Assembly: GCA_964348455.1 (NCBI GenBank)
Contig: CAYGCQ010000040.1
Coordinates: 1 to 5,849 of the forward strand
Length of the DNA stretch: 5,849 bases
Reading direction: 5' to 3'
From: UBA10133 sp964348455
GTDB taxonomy: Bacteria > Patescibacteriota > Microgenomatia > UBA1400 > MFAQ01
Of the stretch, positions 1-5,533 are shown piece by piece. How positions within the stretch are numbered: position 1 is the stretch's first letter; each line of letters begins with the position of its first letter. The notes under the pieces were generated by a model. It made no database searches. It was not told the origin of the DNA and saw nothing but the letters and a program-made list of their open reading frames with translations. The translations under genes were made by a program, and so were the position numbers.

Positions 1-59
1 GTATATAAACTTGTAACTTTTTTCATTATAACAATAAACCTTAAATCTGTCTGAATAAA

Positions 60-65
60 TATAAT
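60..65 (+). promoter_or_regulatory. Possible -10 box (TATAAT) for the ORF1/coiled-coil unit
   Basis: A perfect TATAAT lies in the very AT-rich leader upstream of the first gene and would start transcription near position 72. No convincing -35 box is visible at 16-18 bp. In DNA this AT-rich the hexamer could occur by chance, so the call rests mainly on its position. Confidence 0.4.
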
Positions 66-127
66 ATATTTACAAATTCATATATTTTTCCTTGCACAAA
101 CTCATAAAAAGTAGTTATAGTATTCTC

Positions 128-904
128 ATGCCTCAATTTGCAATGGAGCAAGAAATAATTTTTTTTGACTCTCAGACTAAAAATGATATTTTATTAAAAT
201 CGTATCCTAAGATCAAATCTGACTTAGCTGAAATATTATCAAACGGAATATATGAAAACAAAAAAGAAGCACGTGCGTTTGGTGCTGTGTTTGAAGACAT
301 CGCCATTACAGAAAGAATCGAGTCTGGTGTAGAAACTGAAACTCAAAAAGGTGTGCGAAAAATACTTGAAGAAGCATTCAAAAAGGCCAATCAGGTTACA
401 GGAAGAAAAACTCCCCCCAGTACGCCAGATTATGTAAGTGTTTCTTTTGATAATAAAGGGGAATTAATAATAGATGAAATTATTGACATGAAAACCTCCA
501 AAAAAGCACTAGAGCGTGGCCAAGAGAAAGGGCAGCCGCAAAAGACAATTGATACCATGCAAGAAATCATCAGCATCTTCAACGACATAATAGCTGGAAA
601 AAGTATAGACGATATGAAGTCGCATGATATTCTAAAACCGCACGAGATCGATCGAAGAACCAAACTACTCTCGTCAATTAAGAAGCAATTAACCTCACTA
701 GACATTAATGAAAAAATTAGTTTTTCTGACAATTTAACCTACATTTTGATGCTTCCATCAGGAGAATGGGAAAAAAACAAAATATTCACTCCAAAAGTAC
801 AGCTTTCTATTAACGGAATCAAGGTGGAAAGTAAAATTATTACAAGTGAATTTTCCAAAAAAAATATACATGCCATTATTGACCATTACTCAGAAACACC
901 ATAG
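128..904 (+). CDS. Uncharacterised protein with a possible PD-(D/E)XK nuclease-like core
   Basis: I do not recognise a named family. Starting at ATG 128 gives 258 residues. The frame also stays open to a TTG at 92 (270 residues), and ATG 143 is possible; none has a clear Shine-Dalgarno site, so the start is uncertain. Residue numbers use ATG 128. A helical N-terminal part contains GAVFED (52-57). Then come TPDYV (99-103), a short strand, and IIDMKTS (118-124). The order acidic helix, PD, strand, D-x-K matches the outline of PD-(D/E)XK nucleases, with E56, D101, D120 and K122 as candidate active-site residues. A lysine-rich helical region and a probable beta-rich C-terminus follow. The nuclease idea is an inference from a short motif pattern. 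The gene lies 12 nt upstream of a coiled-coil gene and was probably co-transcribed with it. Confidence 0.72.
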   Translation: MPQFAMEQEIIFFDSQTKNDILLKSYPKIKSDLAEILSNGIYENKKEARAFGAVFEDIAITERIESGVETETQKGVRKILEEAFKKANQVTGRKTPPSTPDYVSVSFDNKGELIIDEIIDMKTSKKALERGQEKGQPQKTIDTMQEIISIFNDIIAGKSIDDMKSHDILKPHEIDRRTKLLSSIKKQLTSLDINEKISFSDNLTYILMLPSGEWEKNKIFTPKVQLSINGIKVESKIITSEFSKKNIHAIIDHYSETP

Positions 905-916
905 AATAATTAAATC

Positions 917-1366
917 ATGGACAACACAAACAACACCCAAACCCCATTACCCGAAGGCACTAATCAATCCGTAACCAGCTTGTTTCAGATTGAAAACCTC
1001 ATAAAGACTCACATCTCCCACATTGAGTCAGTTAAAACCGAACTCCAAAAACAAGCAGAAATGTTTAATGATGTTCTTGCCAACGACGAAAAGTTTAAGA
1101 AGGCAAATGATGAGGGCAAAGAAGTAACCAAGAAGAAGGCCGAAGCCAAGCAGGACATTCTAAAGTCTCCATCTAACGCTTCGCTTAATCAGAAAATCAA
1201 AGACATGCGTCAAGAAATAAAGGAATTAAAAGCTGCTCTCAGCAACTATCTCCAGCAATATCAGAAAATCGCTGACACAGACCAGATCGAAACTGAAGAC
1301 GGTGAAGTCAGGCAAATTCTCTACGCAGCACGACTCGTCAAGCTCACAGGCAAATTCTCAAAATAG
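917..1366 (+). CDS. Small coiled-coil protein of unknown function
   Basis: This encodes 149 residues from ATG 917 to a TAG stop, and I do not recognise the family. The first 20 residues are polar and rich in N, T and Q, probably disordered. Residues about 25-118 are strongly helical and highly charged, with K/E-rich heptad-like stretches (for example EVTKKKAEAKQDI and KIKDMRQEIKELKAAL) that look like one or two coiled-coil arms separated by an SPSNAS turn near residue 85. There are no cysteines, signal peptide or membrane segments, so it is probably a cytoplasmic oligomer or scaffold. It starts 12 nt after the ORF1 stop, without a visible Shine-Dalgarno site, which suggests co-transcription. 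A terminator-like hairpin just downstream would end the unit. A partnership with ORF1 is an inference from gene order only. Confidence 0.75.
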   Translation: MDNTNNTQTPLPEGTNQSVTSLFQIENLIKTHISHIESVKTELQKQAEMFNDVLANDEKFKKANDEGKEVTKKKAEAKQDILKSPSNASLNQKIKDMRQEIKELKAALSNYLQQYQKIADTDQIETEDGEVRQILYAARLVKLTGKFSK

Positions 1367-1376
1367 GGGACTATTT

Positions 1377-1420
1377 AGAGCGTATTTCTTATGATAAGAT
1401 AAGTCTACCGCTCTTTCTTT
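1377..1420 (+). terminator. Terminator-like hairpin after the coiled-coil gene
   Basis: AGAGCG (1377-1382) pairs with CGCTCT (1409-1414), and a T-rich run (TTCTTTTT) follows. The 26-nt interior contains a second small hairpin, CTTAT/ATAAG. The loop is long for a canonical Rho-independent terminator, so this is likely but not certain. Confidence 0.5.
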
Positions 1421-1487
1421 TTATGCTTTTTGTGAAACACGCTCATTTGCTATTCCCAGATTAGACATTTTAGCCTTATATCAAGAC

Positions 1488-1493
1488 TATAAT
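1488..1493 (+). promoter_or_regulatory. Possible -10 box (TATAAT) upstream of the candidate structured RNA
   Basis: A perfect TATAAT lies about 10 nt before the region that folds around 1500-1620. The nearest -35-like hexamer, TAGACA at 1462-1467, is 20 bp away, which is too far for a standard promoter. It would make a transcript starting near 1500. Confidence 0.3.
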
Positions 1494-1499
1494 ACATTA

Positions 1500-1620
1500 T
1501 AGGCGTAGATATAAAAGGAAGCGCAGGACGATATTTCAATAACAAAACGTTATTGTAAAGATGACGAGCAAGCTTTTATAGGGTATAATTACAGCTTACC
1601 GCTTCCAAAGAGCGTTTTTT
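1500..1620 (+). ncRNA. Candidate structured RNA or leader upstream of typA
   Basis: This non-coding stretch can fold as a closed domain. GGAAGCG (1517-1523) pairs with CGCTTCC (1600-1606) over 76 nt. Inside are a 7-bp hairpin, CAATAAC/GTTATTG (about 1537-1555), and AAGCT/AGCTT (1570-1596) enclosing TTATA-GGG-TATAA. The closing strand CGCTTCC overlaps a short alternative hairpin, CGCT (1600-1603) with AGCG (1611-1614), followed directly by six T residues (1615-1620). The two pairings exclude each other, as in attenuators and riboswitches. I could not match it to SRP RNA, 6S RNA, RNase P or a riboswitch consensus that I know. The terminator stem is only 4 bp, and a typA promoter overlaps the region, so it may be chance folding. 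Confidence 0.3.
1561..1589 (+). promoter_or_regulatory. Probable typA promoter
   Basis: ATGACG (1561-1566) as -35 and a perfect TATAAT (1584-1589) as -10 are separated by the optimal 17 bp. Transcription would begin near 1596, giving a typA leader of about 105 nt. That leader contains the T-rich hairpin at 1600-1620 and the palindromic element at 1635-1687. Confidence 0.55.
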
Positions 1621-1634
1621 AATTGCCCAAAATG

Positions 1635-1687
1635 TGTCATTCCTGCGTAGGTCGCAGATGCCGAGTAGACTCGGCCAGGAATCCATA
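1635..1687. repeat. Branched palindromic element, TGTCATTCC...ATCCATA family, copy 1
   Basis: The 53-nt segment begins TGTCATTCC and ends GGAATCCATA. Terminal arms ATTCCTG (1639-1645) and CAGGAAT (1676-1682) pair, and two hairpins lie between them: TGCG/CGCA (1644-1656) and GCCGAGT/ACTCGGC (1660-1675). The outer stem and the first inner hairpin share two bases, so they compete at the junction. A second segment with the same ends occurs at 5771-5821. Short repeats with GTCATTCC...GGAATCC ends are a known type of dispersed intergenic palindrome in bacteria. This copy lies in the typA leader and ends 14 nt before the start codon. Confidence 0.6.
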
Positions 1688-1701
1688 AATAAATACAAAA
1701 T

Positions 1702-3528
1702 ATGTTAAACATCCGAAATATTGCCGTTATCGCTCACGTTGACCATGGCAAAACTACCCTTATCGATGCTTTCATCAAGCAATCACATATTTTTCGCGAT
1801 AACCAGGATGAAATGAGCCAAACCACACTTCTGGATAGTAATGTTCTTGAGCGTGAAAGAGGCATCACCATATTGGCTAAAAACATCTCCGTTAACTACA
1901 AAGGAACTAAAATAAATATTATCGACACACCAGGCCACTCAGACTTTTCCGGAGAAGTAGAACGAACCTTAGGTATGGCAGATGGAGCCCTGCTAATTGT
2001 AGACGCCCAAGAGGGTCCCATGCCTCAGACCAAGTTCGTTCTTAAAAGAGCTTTTGAGCTCAATCTGAAGGTCATTGTCGTCATAAATAAAATTGATAAA
2101 CCCAATGCTGATATTTCCAAGACAGTCCATAAAATCGGCAATCTCTTTCTAGAGTTAGCTACCCAGGACGATCAGTTGGAATACCCGACCCTATACTCAG
2201 TTAGTCGCACAGGTAAGGTTTTTGCCACTCCACCAACAGACTTTAATCAAGAAGGCAACGTCACTCCACTCTTAGACGAAATCATTAAGTACATTCCTGC
2301 ACCTACAAACAGCCAGGAAGGTCCTTTCAAGATGCTAGCTTCTTCTCTGGACTATGACTCACACCTGGGTCGAATTGTGATTGGAAAAATTTTTCAGGGT
2401 ACAGTTAAACCTGGTCAAAAAGTAATAGTGCTGGACGATACCCCTAAGCCTGCTCAGGTTGACAAAGTTTTTCTTTCTCAAGGATTAACTCGGGAAGAAG
2501 TAAAGGAAGCCTTCGCCGGCGACATCGTAGCCATAACCGGAATTCAAAAAATTAAGATCGGTCAAACGGTTTCCACCCTTGGAGACACCGAGCCTCTAGC
2601 TTCAGCCAAAATTACCGAACCCACCCTACACGTGACTGTGGGACCAAACACTTCGCCTCTCTCAGGCAGAGAAGGGGAATTCACCACAGCTAGACAAATT
2701 GAAGAAAGACTAGCCAGGGAACTAGAGACTAATCTCTCCCTCAAACTTAGAAAACTCGAAAATGGAAAATACGAAGTTTCCGGTAAAGGTGAACTCCATC
2801 TTTCCGTACTGCTCGAAACACTAAGACGTGAAGGTTATGAAGTTGAAGTTGGTAAGCCTGAAGTTATTTACAAAGAGGTTGACGGAAAAAAGTGTGAACC
2901 TTACGAAGAGGTAAACATAGTAGTTCCAAATGAATACATGGGCACCATTTCTCAGGAAATAGGCAAACGCTTTGGCCACTTGGATAGCATGGAGCCTATA
3001 TCCGAACAAGAGACTGAATTTGTCTACCGTATGCCCACCAGAGCTATTCTTGGACTAAGATCTCTCCTTTTAACAGCCACCAAAGGCACAGTAATCTTTA
3101 ATAGTCAATTTGTTGACTTCGAACCCGTAGGCCCTAACTTGCCAAAAATGCGTAGGGGAGTACTTATAGCCACAAACTCAGGCGAAGCCCTTTCTTATGG
3201 CCTTCAGTCAGCTCAGGAACGTGGAATTACGTTTGTCGACCCTGGTGACACACTGTATGAAGGTCAAATTGTCGGCATGAACGCCAAACAAGAAGATATT
3301 GAGATTAACGCCTGCAAGGGTAAACAGCTTACCAACATGCGTTCAAAGTCCTCAGATGGTGTTATTCAGCTTGTACCGGCTACCCACTATTCACTAGAGC
3401 AGTGTCTCGACTTCCTAGAATCAGACGAGCTACTGGAGATCACTCCCAAGAACTTAAGACTTCGAAAGAAATACCTTACTCAGGTTGAACGTAGACGTCA
3501 CCGAGAAGAACTCAAAAACACCTATTAA
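1702..3528 (+). CDS. typA: Ribosome-associated translational GTPase TypA/BipA
   Basis: The protein has 608 residues, the usual full length for TypA/BipA. These GTPases bind the 70S ribosome at the elongation-factor site and, in studied bacteria, support ribosome assembly, stress responses and growth at low temperature. The G domain is intact: G1 AHVDHGKTT (11-19), G2 RERGITI (51-57), G3 DTPGH (75-79, with His79 as the catalytic histidine equivalent) and G4 NKID (129-132). The G5 region reads YSVSRTG (165-171) where YASA-like sequence is more usual. EF-Tu-like domain II, the EF-G III/V-like domains and the BipA-specific C-terminal domain follow, and the protein ends in the basic stretch typical of the family (LRLRKKYL...ERRRHREELK). 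ATG 1702 is chosen because the G1 motif lies at its normal distance. There is no Shine-Dalgarno site at normal spacing; the nearest AGGA ends 21 nt upstream. The gene has its own promoter and terminator, so it is probably monocistronic. Confidence 0.97.
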   Translation: MLNIRNIAVIAHVDHGKTTLIDAFIKQSHIFRDNQDEMSQTTLLDSNVLERERGITILAKNISVNYKGTKINIIDTPGHSDFSGEVERTLGMADGALLIVDAQEGPMPQTKFVLKRAFELNLKVIVVINKIDKPNADISKTVHKIGNLFLELATQDDQLEYPTLYSVSRTGKVFATPPTDFNQEGNVTPLLDEIIKYIPAPTNSQEGPFKMLASSLDYDSHLGRIVIGKIFQGTVKPGQKVIVLDDTPKPAQVDKVFLSQGLTREEVKEAFAGDIVAITGIQKIKIGQTVSTLGDTEPLASAKITEPTLHVTVGPNTSPLSGREGEFTTARQIEERLARELETNLSLKLRKLENGKYEVSGKGELHLSVLLETLRREGYEVEVGKPEVIYKEVDGKKCEPYEEVNIVVPNEYMGTISQEIGKRFGHLDSMEPISEQETEFVYRMPTRAILGLRSLLLTATKGTVIFNSQFVDFEPVGPNLPKMRRGVLIATNSGEALSYGLQSAQERGITFVDPGDTLYEGQIVGMNAKQEDIEINACKGKQLTNMRSKSSDGVIQLVPATHYSLEQCLDFLESDELLEITPKNLRLRKKYLTQVERRRHREELKNTY

Positions 3529-3534
3529 GAAACT

Positions 3535-3558
3535 ACCCGCTTTAGGCGGGTTTTTCTT
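3535..3558 (+). terminator. Rho-independent terminator of typA
   Basis: ACCCGC (3535-3540) pairs with GCGGGT (3546-3551) across a TTTAG loop, and TTTTCTT follows. It begins 7 nt after the typA stop codon. The T-tract runs into the space where a -35 box for the next gene would lie. Confidence 0.85.
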
Positions 3559-3572
3559 ATAAGTTATTAAAA

Positions 3573-3581
3573 TGATATAAT
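3573..3581 (+). promoter_or_regulatory. Extended -10 promoter for nadE
   Basis: TGATATAAT combines a perfect TATAAT (3576-3581) with the TGn extension that can replace a -35 box. No -35 hexamer is evident in the typA terminator tail upstream. The start would fall near 3588, leaving a leader of about 35 nt before the Shine-Dalgarno site. Confidence 0.6.
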
Positions 3582-3611
3582 TACGCGTAAGTTAAACACG
3601 TTGTACGTTAA

Positions 3612-3625
3612 AAGGAGTCTCAATG
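3612..3625 (+). promoter_or_regulatory. Strong ribosome binding site with ATG 3623, out of frame with nadE
   Basis: AGGAG at 3613-3617 lies 5 nt before ATG 3623-3625, the best spacing of any + strand start in the window. That ATG is in a different frame from the NAD synthase ORF. The site therefore decides where translation starts and indicates that the nadE N-terminus is encoded in a shifted frame. Confidence 0.75.
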
Positions 3626-3703
3626 AAAATTCTGACTGTTGAACAGGCTAGAAAGATCGATGACATGGCAGTTTTTGAACTCCAAATACATCAAGGACAA
3701 TAA
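3623..3703 (+). CDS. 26-residue ORF at the nadE ribosome binding site; probably the displaced N-terminus of NadE
   Basis: From ATG 3623 the reading is MKILTVEQARKIDDMAVF followed by ELQIHQGQ and TAA (3701-3703). The first 18 residues form a charged amphipathic helix of the type that precedes the first strand of NAD synthases. If one base is removed, or two added, in the T5 run at 3671-3675, this frame joins the NadE frame as ...DDMAV(F)LNSKYIKDN..., giving a sensible N-terminus. The simplest reading is an indel, either a real mutation or an assembly error. Alternatives are a short leader peptide translationally coupled to nadE, or programmed +1 frameshifting. The opening also faintly recalls the N-terminus of NAD(P)H-hydrate epimerase (MKILT.EQ...ID), but the stretch is too short to support that. 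Confidence 0.55.
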   Translation: MKILTVEQARKIDDMAVFELQIHQGQ

Positions 3704-4568
3704 ACTCAGAAATATTGTACTAGGGATCTCAGGTGGGCTGGACTCTGCTGTCATGGCGGTGATTGGTCTGAAAGCTATCAACTTACTTAGAACCTGGAAG
3801 TATCAATGCGGCTATAGCTACACCTTCATTGATGTCGAAAGTAAAGATGACGACTTGGTAAAAGCAACAGCCCTTGCAACTAGATTTCATTTTGCTCTTA
3901 ACAAAGTGAATCTTACAAAATGGTATCAAGACTGTCCCTTTCGTATTCCAAATCCAAAAGATCGCGATGAGCGAGTTTCGAATGGGAACATAAAGTGCCG
4001 TACTCGCATGGTTTATCTTTTTGATATGGCCGGAAAGAGTGGCGGGCTTGTGCTTGACACAGACGATCTTTCTGAAATGATGATGGGGTTTTGGACGATT
4101 AATGGGGATGTTGGTAATGTAAAAGTAATTCAAGAATTAACCAAAGATGAGGTCAGAGACCTTGGTGAATATTACGGAGTTCCTGAGATAATTCTAAATT
4201 CTGCACCTGGAGACGGGCTTGGAGTGACAGACTCAAATGCGGCTTCAGATCAACTAGGTATGAACTATATAAAAACTGATTATTTAATGAGTGTCCTGAT
4301 TCGCTACGGCTTTGACATAAATGGCCCCAAAGATCAGCTTGCAAATGACAATTTTGGTTGGCTAATAAACAAAGTTGCACTAGAGATTGAAGAGCCGGTC
4401 GAAAAAGTTTTAAGGGTAGTGCATCAAGCACTCAATACAAGCTTTAAAAGAAAATATGGTGACAATGTTGCCATACTGCTACCCTCCAGAACTGCAATGG
4501 GACTTCCTGAACTTAGATTCGCTAATTTCAGCGACCTATATTTCGCAGCCATCAAAAAAGATTCATAA
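3639..4568 (+). CDS. nadE: Ammonia-dependent NAD+ synthase NadE, N-terminus probably frameshifted
   Basis: NadE adenylates deamido-NAD+ with ATP and amidates it with ammonia, the last step of NAD synthesis. Taking TTG 3639 as residue 1, the ATP-pyrophosphatase P-loop is SGGLDS (31-36), preceded by the expected strand NIVLGI. Later family signatures are NGNIKCRTRM, LVLDTDDLSEMMMGFWTINGD (compare GT...E...GFFT.YGD in E. coli NadE) and SDQLGMNYIKTDYLM. There is no glutaminase domain, so ammonia is the likely nitrogen donor. Two positions look unusual: Asp replaces the common Gly in the GTD motif, and GNVKVI stands where GTDINP-like sequence is typical. The frame is closed upstream by TGA at 3633-3635. 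The possible starts, TTG 3639 and ATG 3660, lack ribosome binding sites, while the strong site serves ATG 3623 in another frame. The first 11 or so residues written here are probably not native. The gene may encode about 312-314 residues from 3623 if the shift is an error, or be damaged if it is real. Confidence 0.88.
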   Translation: MNRLERSMTWQFLNSKYIKDNKLRNIVLGISGGLDSAVMAVIGLKAINLLRTWKYQCGYSYTFIDVESKDDDLVKATALATRFHFALNKVNLTKWYQDCPFRIPNPKDRDERVSNGNIKCRTRMVYLFDMAGKSGGLVLDTDDLSEMMMGFWTINGDVGNVKVIQELTKDEVRDLGEYYGVPEIILNSAPGDGLGVTDSNAASDQLGMNYIKTDYLMSVLIRYGFDINGPKDQLANDNFGWLINKVALEIEEPVEKVLRVVHQALNTSFKRKYGDNVAILLPSRTAMGLPELRFANFSDLYFAAIKKDS

Positions 4569-4572
4569 GAAA

Positions 4573-4598
4573 AGCCACCCGAAAGGGTGGCTATTTAT
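4573..4598. terminator. Bidirectional terminator between nadE and the membrane-protein gene
   Basis: AGCCACCC (4573-4580) and GGGTGGCT (4585-4592) form a perfect 8-bp stem with a GAAA loop. On the + strand it is followed by ATTTATT. On the minus strand it is followed by TTTCTT. It lies between the stops of two convergent genes and can serve both. Confidence 0.85.
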
Positions 4599-4600
4599 TA

Positions 4601-5113
4601 TTAAGCAGTGATCCAGAAGAACAATCCTTTTATCACCGCTAAGCCTCCTCCATAAATTGGGAGGAACCAGGTCAGTACTTCTAAAACTGAACCTGCGGTT
4701 ATCCAAAATATTCCTATCCAGATTCTATCTCTGGCAAAAGCAAATCTTACCAATGGAACTCCTGTAAGAGGACTTTCAATGACGAACACCGCCATGATCA
4801 AAGCGGGAGATATTGAGGGCTGTTCACCATTATGAAAAAATGTTTTCTTTAACCAGACGAACATTTTACCCTTTTTGTCCTCTAACAATCGTTCCAGAGT
4901 AGCCTTAAAGTGCTCAAATGAGTCTGACTCTAATAAGATTAAATAAAAGATAACTCCCCAAACCCAATAAAGGAAAATCATTACCAGTGAAGCAGTTAAG
5001 ACATTAAACATGAGCATCAAGCTAACAAACGCCCACGCTCCAAAACCTCTAAACAAGATGACATACAGAGCAGACCAAGAAGGAGCCACGACTCGTAAAA
5101 ACAATTTCTTCAT
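4601..5113 (-). CDS. Small multi-pass membrane protein of unknown function
   Basis: This encodes 170 residues from ATG (5111-5113, complement). The start is well supported by AAGGAGGTG at 5118-5126, placed 6 nt upstream. I do not recognise a family. Hydrophobic stretches at about 14-34, 36-61, 101-121, 131-150 and 152-168 suggest four or five membrane passes. They are interrupted by a charged, probably cytoplasmic amphipathic segment (about 62-95, containing ESDSFEHFKATLERLLEDKKGK). The C-terminal half has features that look conserved: ESPLTGVPLVRFAFARDR (113-130, Pro, Gly and Arg rich) and EVLTWFLPIYGGG (145-157). There is no cleavable signal peptide. It is convergent with nadE and shares its terminator. 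Upstream lies a TATAAT at 5160-5165, then the tRNA-derived repeat. No function can be assigned. Confidence 0.85.
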   Translation of the reverse strand: MKKLFLRVVAPSWSALYVILFRGFGAWAFVSLMLMFNVLTASLVMIFLYWVWGVIFYLILLESDSFEHFKATLERLLEDKKGKMFVWLKKTFFHNGEQPSISPALIMAVFVIESPLTGVPLVRFAFARDRIWIGIFWITAGSVLEVLTWFLPIYGGGLAVIKGLFFWITA

Positions 5114-5117
5114 CGAG

Positions 5118-5126
5118 CACCTCCTT
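5118..5126 (-). promoter_or_regulatory. Strong Shine-Dalgarno site of the membrane-protein gene
   Basis: The minus strand reads AAGGAGGTG, nearly a full anti-SD match, 6 nt before ATG. It is the strongest ribosome binding site in the window and fixes the start of the 170-residue ORF. Confidence 0.85.
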
Positions 5127-5159
5127 AAATAAACGAATATTGAAAAGTTCTGTTGAAAT

Positions 5160-5175
5160 ATTATAACCTATAGGT
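5160..5175 (-). promoter_or_regulatory. Probable -10 box and adjacent palindrome upstream of the membrane-protein gene
   Basis: On the minus strand a perfect TATAAT (5160-5165) would start transcription near 5153. Directly upstream of it is a perfect 10-bp palindrome, ACCTATAGGT (5166-5175), inside the -35/-10 spacer, where a repressor or activator could bind. No -35 consensus is clear, so the operator idea is weak. Confidence 0.4.
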
Positions 5176-5190
5176 AGCTTCTTCTATCGT

Positions 5191-5210
5191 TTGTGACCCG
5201 GGGCGGACTC
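5191..5210 (-). repeat. Exact 20-bp copy of the tRNA-Arg 3' end
   Basis: These 20 bases are identical to 5341-5360, exactly 150 bp away and in the same orientation. In the tRNA-Arg gene they cover T-loop base G57 to the discriminator base, plus CAA. Identity stops abruptly on both sides. The copy lies downstream of the tRNA terminator, like the attachment-site duplicate left by integration into a tRNA 3' end. Confidence 0.9.
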
Positions 5211-5299
5211 CTCTCGATAAAATTCTGCTGAATTTTTCTCGAGACCAGTCTCGGCAAGCTCGTTAGGAGCTTGCCTCCGACAATTCGAGATCCTGCGTT
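5211..5299 (-). other. Structured tRNA-linked element, tRNA-Arg copy
   Basis: This is non-coding DNA between the tRNA-Arg terminator and the duplicated tRNA end. It contains three strong hairpins: CTCGA...AAAATTC/GAATTTT...TCGAG (5212-5242), GAGAC/GTCTC (5241-5252) and GGCAAGCT/AGCTTGCC (5253-5275). It shares ordered blocks with the tRNA-Leu element at 5534-5612: GACCAGTCTCG (5243-5253), CGTTAG in the hairpin loop, CTCCGACA (5275-5282), TTCG and ATGAC at the terminator edge. The shared order shows that the two elements are related. I see no ORF. Confidence 0.6.
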
Positions 5300-5306
5300 A
5301 TGACAA

Positions 5307-5336
5307 TAAAAAATACGCACACAAGGCGCGTATTTT
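5307..5336 (-). terminator. Rho-independent terminator of tRNA-Arg
   Basis: AAAATACGC (5310-5318) and GCGTATTTT (5328-5336) form a 9-bp stem. On the minus strand the stem is followed by T residues, which gives it the tRNA direction. Thirty-six bases around it match the tRNA-Leu terminator with a single difference in the loop. Confidence 0.85.
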
Positions 5337-5343
5337 CATATTG

Positions 5344-5417
<74 letters not shown>

Positions 5418-5424
5418 AATCATG

Positions 5425-5441
5425 TCTATTTTAACTCAAAA
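5425..5441 (-). promoter_or_regulatory. tRNA-Arg promoter block, identical to that of tRNA-Leu
   Basis: Seventeen bases are identical to 5746-5762. On the minus strand they contain TAAAAT (5428-5433) as a likely -10 box, placing the start about 4 nt before the mature tRNA. The -35 region is not recognisable. It lies where the decayed tRNA-end copy at 5442-5464 begins. Confidence 0.55.
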
Positions 5442-5516
5442 TGTGGCCCATGGCGGCCTACCTCAAAAATAATCAATAGAAATCAGTCTCGCTAGTCCTC
5501 AAAATTACTATCTATA
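5442..5516 (-). repeat. Decayed third copy of the tRNA-end element
   Basis: The segment 5442-5464 aligns with the tRNA-Arg end copy beginning at 5192, with 14 of the first 18 bases the same (TGTGxCCCxxGGCGGxCT), and then CCTC. Further right, CAGTCTCG (5484-5491) repeats the core block of the Arg element (5246-5253) in the same order. No matching complete tRNA or terminator is present. It looks like a truncated relative whose parent tRNA is gone, or a diverged remnant. The alignment is short, so confidence is limited. Confidence 0.35.
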
Positions 5517-5533
5517 GCCGGGAGAGGGGGTCG
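5517..5533 (-). repeat. Exact 17-bp copy of the tRNA-Leu 3' end
   Basis: These 17 bases are identical to 5657-5673 in tRNA-Leu, 140 bp away in the same orientation. They run from T-loop base C56 to base 72 of the acceptor stem. Breakpoint and placement parallel the tRNA-Arg copy, but the sequence is that of tRNA-Leu. Confidence 0.88.

Noticed and set aside
430..732. Minus-strand 100-codon ORF opposite ORF1
   Set aside because: Shadow frame; its hydrophobic, serine-rich product mirrors the lysine- and glutamate-rich plus strand. It has no start signals.
2562..3009. Minus-strand ORFs inside typA
   Set aside because: They overlap fully conserved TypA domains and have no start signals.
3623..3676. 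Remnant of an NAD(P)H-hydrate epimerase gene (MKILT.EQ...ID start)
   Set aside because: Only about 15 residues resemble that N-terminus. The same residues fit better as the N-terminal helix of NadE once the frame is joined.
3783..4431. Minus-strand ORFs inside nadE (3783-4133 and 4153-4431)
   Set aside because: They lie opposite the strongly conserved NadE reading frame, lack ribosome binding sites and encode low-complexity, cysteine- and histidine-rich products typical of shadow frames.
5211..5340. T-box leader for the membrane-protein gene
   Set aside because: The region has hairpins and a tRNA-derived end, but no T-box sequence (TGGNACCGCG-like) or specifier loop. The likely promoter of the gene (5160-5165) lies downstream of the region.
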